Assembly: GCA_964453155.1 (NCBI GenBank) | Contig: CAYVQU010000007.1 | Location: 4,429-68,428 of the forward strand | Length of the DNA: 64,000 bases | Direction: 5' to 3' | Origin: CAYVQU01 sp964453155 | Lineage (GTDB): Bacteria; Chloroflexota; Anaerolineae; Anaerolineales; UBA11858 | Position numbers and translations under genes: made by a program | Notes under the pieces: model-generated | The model's database searches: none | What the model was told of the DNA's origin: nothing | What the model saw: only the letters and a program-made list of their open reading frames with translations | In this document: positions 61,185-64,000 of the stretch, piece after piece | Numbering within the stretch: position 1 is the first letter of the stretch | Layout of the letters: every line of letters begins with the position of its first letter

Positions 61185-63964
61185 TGGGAAGAATCCTCCC
61201 GGTTGGTTCCATTGTCGTGAGGACTGTCAATATCTAATGGGTCGAGGGTGATGTTGATTTGAGCGCGTTGGGCCCCTAATGCTTTACTCAGTTCTTCAGC
61301 CGTGGTTGCTAATACGCTCGGCATATCGATTGCATGACGAATCTTACTGGTGACTTCATATAACTGCCGGTCACGATTTGCTCGATCTTGGGCGGTTTCG
61401 ATGAGTTTAGCATTCCGGATTGCAATGCCAACCTGGGCCGCCAGCGTGGTAAGGAGTTGTAAATCATCTTCATCAAACCGGTGTTCTTTTTCAGTATCCT
61501 GGACGACAATGGCACCTAAAACGTCACCACCCACAATGAGGGGTACCCCTAACCAGGATTGGGCCCAGGTATCGCCGGTGACAATGGCGCCTAAAGCTCG
61601 GCTGCGGTTAACGGTATCTTCTACGATCATGAGGGGCTGTTGGCTGCGGATAATGATTGAAGTTAAACCCTGGCCCAAAGGGAACGGAGGGACAGTAATA
61701 ATTTCACCATCTTCGTCCATATATGGAATTTCAATCATGTCCACCACCGGATCGTAAGATGCAATCAAGAAACTGACATCTCCCATCACCTGGACAATTT
61801 GGTGATGAATAATTTCGTAGAGGTTCGCTAAACTGGTTTCGGCTGAAATGGATTGGCTGATTGTATTGATGGTTTGTAATTCGGCCAAACGTTGGGTGAT
61901 CATTTCGAGTGCATTCACCTTTTCGAGGGCCGTAATGGTCATTTCAGTGAGACTGTTGAATGTCTCGAGAATAGCAGCGGTAAACGGCTCGGATTCAGCA
62001 GTACCCAAAATTAATAAAGCAGCTAACTTCTCGTCGACTCTAACTGGGAAAACAGCCGTAATCGGAAAATCTAAATGCGCTACGATGGCTTTCAAAGGAT
62101 CAGGGAAATTGGTGTTTGGACTGCTCTTTTGAATTAGTATCGGAACGACTGCCGGAATTTGGGTAACCCAAGTGTGATCTGGGGTCGGGATGATGAAACC
62201 ATCTCCATCGGTAGCTGAGCCTTCACGATCTAATACCAAAACACTTTTTAATTCTTTGGCTTCAGATAAAAAGATCGCGGCCGAATAGGGAACCAGCCGC
62301 ATGGTTTCAGATAGAGCCTGAAAAACACTCTCAAAAGTTTCCGCTTCGGCAATCGTATGGCTGGCCCGATAAAGCAGGGAGGTCGCTTGAAGATCGGTTT
62401 GGGTTGTTTCGAGTATTTGAATGTTTTTGATGGCCGATGCAATTTGGTTCGCCAGGGTTTGCAAGGTGAAAATATCGTCCTCGCCGAAAGCATCCAGGTG
62501 TGAATTTTGAACGTCTAAGGCTCCTAAAATCTCGCCACCCAAACTTAATGGAATACCAACTTCAGATTTGGTTGCTGGCAAACTTTCGATCGGTAAGTAA
62601 TAGGGGTCCTCACTGACGTCAGCCGCCACCCAGGGCTGATTGTGTTCGGTGACCCACCCAATAATGGAGTGCGATCCAACCCGAACTCGAAAACCTTGGG
62701 CCGCGGACGTAATCATTTCGCCGGAGGTAGTCCGCAAAACCGCATGTTCTCGGCCACCGTCAATCAAATATATTGAGGCATGGTAATGACCAAACCGTTC
62801 CACAATCAGATCAACGGTAAGTTGCAAAATCTGATCCAAGCTGGTGGCCGAGGTGGCAATTTGGGCTACTTCGGCCGCGGTCCGAACTTGTTCGGTCCGC
62901 ACTTCAACCACCGATTCGAGCGAGCGATAAAGCTCACTCAGTTCATCGGCCATATGATTGAACGAATTTGCCAGCAGGCCTAATTCGTCATTGCTCTCAA
63001 TATTTGCCCGGCGTTGTAGGTCACCTTGGGCAAAATGCTCGACGGCCTCGGTCACTTCTTGAATTGGTTTGACGATCTGCCGAGTACTATAAAATATCAA
63101 AAGGCCAAGGATGGTCATTGCGACCAGAAATAACCCAATATTAATTGCTGCTGTGTTGCGCAGCGGTATAAAAATGTCATCTTGGGGGACTTCAATAACA
63201 ATTCCAATTTGAAGTTCAGGGATCCAATCATAGCGGGCAATTACAGATTGCCTGGATATGGATGAATCAAATTCCACCAGGCCTTGTGCGTTTTCACCCA
63301 TGAGTAAGGGGGTAACGGTTTCAATATGTTCAAAGGTTGGGATTAGGGGATTTATTTTGTATGGGCTGACACCGATGCCGGGGGTAATACTTAGATAAGC
63401 ACCATCTTTGGTGGGATGGGTAACGATATATAGTTCAGCCGAAGGATTGGCAACGGAACCAACTCGCAATATTGGCAAAAACTCCGCTTCGTTTGAAATT
63501 CCAATCAAATGGTATTCAGGTTCTCCAGTTGGATCCAGATGGGGTTGGGAGGTAAATAGTCGGAGTTTATTAGAAAGCGTCAAACCGTAATAGAATGGGG
63601 CCGTATGGTAAAGCGCAATTGAAGATGGGGTTTCAAATAAACTCTGGTAGGACGCAGAGCTCATTTTTTCACCCTCCCATTCTGGCGTAGTAGATAGTAA
63701 TATCGTGGCATCTGGAGACGCAATTACCAGGTCGTCAAAGAAAGCGGGATCTTCAGTTAAGGCAGCCTGGTAGAGCTCAATGATTTGGGCCTTGATCGTT
63801 TGATATTCCGGACTATCAGAGGGGGCAATCAGAAATTCATCCAGGATGGTGGCAAATTGGGAGTCATTTTCTAGGTTCTCTAAAAAATATTTTTTTTCTG
63901 CTACCAGGTTTTGATACTGTTCCTTCTGATCTTGTCCAGCGAGTGTAATAGAGTTTATGCAGAA
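61181..63964 (-). CDS. dCache-HAMP-triple-GAF receptor, 5' end disrupted
   Basis: The frame is open from 63964 down to the stop at 61181. The first ATG is at 63664, but it is internal: the 100 codons before it (containing FLIAPSDSPEYQTIKAQIIE and PDATILLSTTPEWEGEK) align with the dCache of the gene at 57211. Numbering from that ATG: dCache remainder 1-165, membrane helix 172-192, HAMP 193-246, receptor-type GAF 275-415, two further GAFs (about 438-578 and 612-755; the last has AQSWLGVPLIVGGDVLGAIV) and the tail VTSKIRHAIDMPSVLATTAE. No output domain. An in-frame TAA at 63967-63965 separates this from the expected N-terminal helix, so a frameshift is likely. GGGAGG eight bases before 63664 could allow internal initiation. 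Confidence 0.8.
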   Translation of the reverse strand, partial: FCINSITLAGQDQKEQYQNLVAEKKYFLENLENDSQFATILDEFLIAPSDSPEYQTIKAQIIELYQAALTEDPAFFDDLVIASPDATILLSTTPEWEGEKMSSASYQSLFETPSSIALYHTAPFYYGLTLSNKLRLFTSQPHLDPTGEPEYHLIGISNEAEFLPILRVGSVANPSAELYIVTHPTKDGAYLSITPGIGVSPYKINPLIPTFEHIETVTPLLMGENAQGLVEFDSSISRQSVIARYDWIPELQIGIVIEVPQDDIFIPLRNTAAINIGLFLVAMTILGLLIFYSTRQIVKPIQEVTEAVEHFAQGDLQRRANIESNDELGLLANSFNHMADELSELYRSLESVVEVRTEQVRTAAEVAQIATSATSLDQILQLTVDLIVERFGHYHASIYLIDGGREHAVLRTTSGEMITSAAQGFRVRVGSHSIIGWVTEHNQPWVAADVSEDPYYLPIESLPATKSEVGIPLSLGGEILGALDVQNSHLDAFGEDDIFTLQTLANQIASAIKNIQILETTQTDLQATSLLYRASHTIAEAETFESVFQALSETMRLVPYSAAIFLSEAKELKSVLVLDREGSATDGDGFIIPTPDHTWVTQIPAVVPILIQKSSPNTNFPDPLKAIVAHLDFPITAVFPVRVDEKLAALLILGTAESEPFTAAILETFNSLTEMTITALEKVNALEMITQRLAELQTINTISQSISAETSLANLYEIIHHQIVQVMGDVSFLIASYDPVVDMIEIPYMDEDGEIITVPPFPLGQGLTSIIIRSQQPLMIVEDTVNRSRALGAIVTGDTWAQSWLGVPLIVGGDVLGAIVVQDTEKEHRFDEDDLQLLTTLAAQVGIAIRNAKLIETAQDRANRDRQLYEVTSKIRHAIDMPSVLATTAEELSKALGAQRAQINITLDPLDIDSPHDNGTNREDSSQ

Positions 63965-64000
63965 TTAGCAGCGGCAGTTCGCCATCGTTGGGTCTGTGAA
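63955..64000 (-). other. Continuation of the 61181 gene in another frame
   Basis: In the frame that ends at TAA 63957-63955, the last codons at the window edge read QRWRTAAANSA. Adding one base there would join smoothly to INSITLAGQDQKEQYQ of the downstream frame. This suggests a one-base deletion, real or a sequencing error, near 63957-63964. The rest of the N-terminus lies outside the window. Confidence 0.45.

Noticed and set aside
39223..63964. Receptors as methyl-accepting chemotaxis proteins
   Set aside because: Cache-HAMP architecture suggests it, but no MCP signalling hairpin is present in any of them and no che genes are in the window.
29848..63964. Phytochrome or cyanobacteriochrome photoreceptors
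   Set aside because: There are many GAFs, but I found no chromophore-binding Cys-His pair or PHY domain in those read.

Overview
The window looks like chromosome of a Chloroflexota bacterium, probably Anaerolineae. This is inferred from style, not from a marker gene: very many GAF proteins, a characteristic C-terminal GAF-stub tail, GbsR- and DMT-type housekeeping neighbours, and moderate GC. No rRNA, tRNA, CRISPR array, transposase or phage gene was seen.

Layout. (1) 23-13411, plus strand: a tightly packed surface-glycan cluster with a Wzx-like flippase, six GT-B glycosyltransferases or look-alikes, a GT39-like membrane glycosyltransferase, four SAM methyltransferases and an NDP-sugar epimerase. 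The first ~8.9 kb is visibly more AT-rich than what follows, as in exchanged glycan loci. (2) 13425-21097: ordinary genes. These are an NmrA-like oxidoreductase with its GbsR/MarR regulator and a palindromic operator, a DMT exporter, a minus-strand ald / CoA-transferase / pyk run, and argF, with several perfect inverted repeats between them. (3) 21315-26876, plus strand: a promoter and three translationally coupled signalling genes (4-GAF histidine kinase, REC-GAF-histidine kinase, REC-winged-helix regulator) that read like a phosphorelay, closed by a strong terminator. (4) 26879-29703, minus: a DMT transporter and a threonine synthase-like enzyme fused to a response-regulator receiver domain. 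(5) 29848-64000, minus: about 34 kb of signalling genes on one strand.

Region 5 is the unusual part. Transcribed from 64000 downwards it encodes ten GAF receptors with no kinase, cyclase, methyl-accepting or DNA-binding output. Their input ends vary (dCache-HAMP, sCache-HAMP, 5-7 TM bundles, a cytosolic LacI-type sugar-binding fold, a FIST-linked soluble form), but all finish with the same module: a GAF or a compressed GAF, then a short helical tail that looks like the first third of another GAF. Among them lie a FIST sensor, a SpoIIAA/STAS-like protein and the wreck of a PhnD-like binding lipoprotein. The run ends with an orphan ParA ATPase whose gene overlaps a 2872-residue cytosolic hybrid kinase (PAS, compressed GAF, 13 GAFs, HisKA, HATPase, REC). 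The next gene downstream is the threonine synthase-REC fusion.

Working hypothesis (inference): the ten output-less receptors act through the giant kinase as a shared output, perhaps clustered or positioned by the ParA protein, and the receiver on the threonine synthase-like enzyme is one phosphorylation target, linking sensing directly to amino-acid metabolism. The sequence shows the parts, their order and their coupling. It does not show that they interact.
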